Assembly (NCBI RefSeq): GCF_029889805.1
Contig: NZ_JARANT010000020.1
Coordinates: forward strand, 1 to 34,635
Length of the DNA: 34,635 nt
Origin: Halorubrum sp. Boch-26
GTDB lineage: Archaea > Halobacteriota > Halobacteria > Halobacteriales > Haloferacaceae
Direction of reading: 5' to 3'
Below the pieces are notes generated by a model. The model saw only the letters and a program-made list of their open reading frames with translations. It was not told the origin of the DNA and did not search any database. The position numbers and the translations under genes are program-made. Shown here one piece after another: positions 34,010 to 34,635 of this stretch. Within the stretch, counting starts at the first letter, position 1. Every line of letters begins with the position of its first letter.

Positions 34010-34080
34010 GCGCCGGTGGTCTAGTGGTAGGACCTGAGCCTTCCAAGCTCATGGCCCGGGTTCAAATCCCGGCCGGCGCA
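34010..34080 (+). tRNA. tRNA-Gly (anticodon UCC)
   Basis: This is a 71-nt tRNA. The acceptor GCGCCGG (34010-34016) pairs with CCGGCGC (34073-34079) and is followed by discriminator A. The anticodon stem TGAGC/GCTCA encloses loop CTTCCAA with anticodon TCC (34042-34044). The T-arm is CCGGG-TTCAAAT-CCCGG, and CCA is not encoded. A TATA-like GTTTATTGG lies about 50-58 bases upstream, consistent with a short leader. Confidence 0.95.
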
Positions 34081-34335
34081 CTCCCTTCGGTCGTGCGCCG
34101 CCCGTACCCTTGCTCGCTCACGCTGTTCGCTCGCAAGGGTCCCGGCCGGCGATTTTCCTCGCTCCGCTCGGAAAATACTGAGAGGGATTTGAACCCTATC
34201 AGTCGCGCACAGCGAACGAAGTGAGCGAGCCCGTCTGATTCCGGTTCAAATCCCGGCCGGCGCACTCCCTTCGGTCGTGCGCCGCCCGTACCCTTGCTCG
34301 CTCACGCTGTTCGCTCGCAAGGGTCCCGGCCGGCG
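34059..34335 (+). repeat. Exact 93-bp direct repeat of the tRNA-Gly 3' half and trailer
   Basis: Bases 34059-34151 (from the T-loop of tRNA-Gly through 71 bases of trailer) recur without a change at 34243-34335, 184 bases on. Each copy holds the hairpin CCCTTGC...GCAAGGG and ends CCCGGCCGGCG. The 91 bases between the copies hold a hairpin ATTTTCC-(11)-GGAAAAT (34152-34176) and an inverted T-arm-like AGGGATTTGAACCCT (near 34182-34196). They also hold an ATCAG...CTGAT-bounded segment with GAGCGAG motifs. Confidence 0.9.
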
Positions 34336-34376
34336 CATTTCTCGAACGGCACAGGAGAATTACAGTGGTACTGTGT

Positions 34377-34635
34377 TCACCAATTGCCGTCAAATTTGGC
34401 GGTGAAGTCGTAGTGAGTGACGAGGCGGTCGATTTCCCGACGTTTCTGAACTGAGCTCAGATTTGTCTCTACGTAATATCTGCCGGTTATAAAACGCAAG
34501 GAGAATACCCGCGGCTTTAGGCGTGGGATGAATCCGACAACGCCGACACGTTCAACCGTCGATGGCACAGCCTGAGTTTCCCAATCCTCACTTTTAATTA
34601 TCAATCGCTTCAACAGAGAAGTAAGGTCAGGTCGG
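34377..34635 (-). other. Open reading frame crossing the right edge, unrecognised
   Basis: A minus-strand frame is open from the window's right edge to a stop at 34377-34379 (residues include LLKRLIIKSEDWETQAVPS and, across the hairpin, VGFIPRLKPRVFSLRF). I do not recognise it. It may be the degenerate 3' end of a transposase gene whose body lies outside, or non-coding DNA around the IS-like hairpin at 34513-34550. Confidence 0.3.
34513..34550 (-). mobile_element. IS200/IS605-like end hairpin (tnpB 3'-end/omega-RNA type), remnant
   Basis: On the minus strand this reads GGATTCATCCCACGCC then TAAAGCCGCGGGTATTCTCC. The stem CCCACG/CGCGGG (one G-T pair) is framed by ATTCAT and TTCTCC. I recall this layout from the right ends of IS200/IS605-type elements carrying tnpB, where the hairpin belongs to the guide-RNA scaffold. 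No transposase motif is visible inside the window, so it is either the end of an element beyond the edge or a stranded remnant. Confidence 0.4.

Noticed and set aside
34059-34335. attL/attR pair of an integrated element at tRNA-Gly
   Set aside because: The repeats enclose only 91 bp and no integrase; treated as a duplication instead.

Overview
The window is haloarchaeal chromosome, probably Halorubrum or a close relative. The evidence is high G+C, strongly acidic proteins, archaeal information-processing genes (Nop5, fibrillarin, archaeal LonB, a TFIIB-like protein, archaeal NMN adenylyltransferase), a halobacterial-type chemotaxis transducer, and TATA boxes about 27 bases ahead of many start codons, which implies leaderless mRNAs. 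All names come from reading motifs; no database was searched.

Region 1 (1-9302) is a catabolic accessory block. It holds the end of a class III aminotransferase, a 40-residue orphan gene, an M20 amidohydrolase divergent from a D-2-hydroxyacid dehydrogenase, an M24 protein that reads as an ectoine hydrolase (DoeA/EutD type), a tungsten aldehyde:ferredoxin oxidoreductase (AOR), an AT-rich islet with two tiny orphan genes, and an aminotransferase of the diaminobutyrate type. Together they outline ectoine breakdown: ring opening, deacetylation, transamination, then aldehyde oxidation. A ferredoxin-linked AOR stands where known pathways use an NAD(P) semialdehyde dehydrogenase. Unusual inverted repeats lie between the M20 and dehydrogenase genes.

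Region 2 (9429-14963, minus strand) is a CUT1 (sugar-type) ABC transporter operon: Tat lipoprotein, two permeases, ATPase, and a 59-residue membrane protein coupled by an ATGA overlap. A DeoR/GlpR regulator and the diaminobutyrate-type aminotransferase follow on the same strand.

Region 3 (15062-15848) holds tRNA-Leu(UAG) and, downstream of it, diverged copies of its T-arm and acceptor 3' half spaced by GC-rich hairpins.

Region 4 (15924-33767) is mostly core genome: PAP2 phosphatase, endonuclease III, TFIIB-like protein, fibrillarin and Nop5, small hypotheticals, a CBS-ParB protein, CPBP protease, LonB, NadM, SAM hydroxide adenosyltransferase, a PilB/PilC pair, a Trm9-like methyltransferase, a chemotaxis transducer, and a DoxX operon.

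Region 5 (34010-34635) holds tRNA-Gly(UCC), followed by an exact 93-bp duplication of its 3' half plus trailer, and then an IS200/IS605-like end hairpin at the window edge. Two unrelated tRNA genes carry the same kind of downstream array, which is the most unusual structural feature here. The ectoine-plus-AOR cluster is the most interesting metabolic one.
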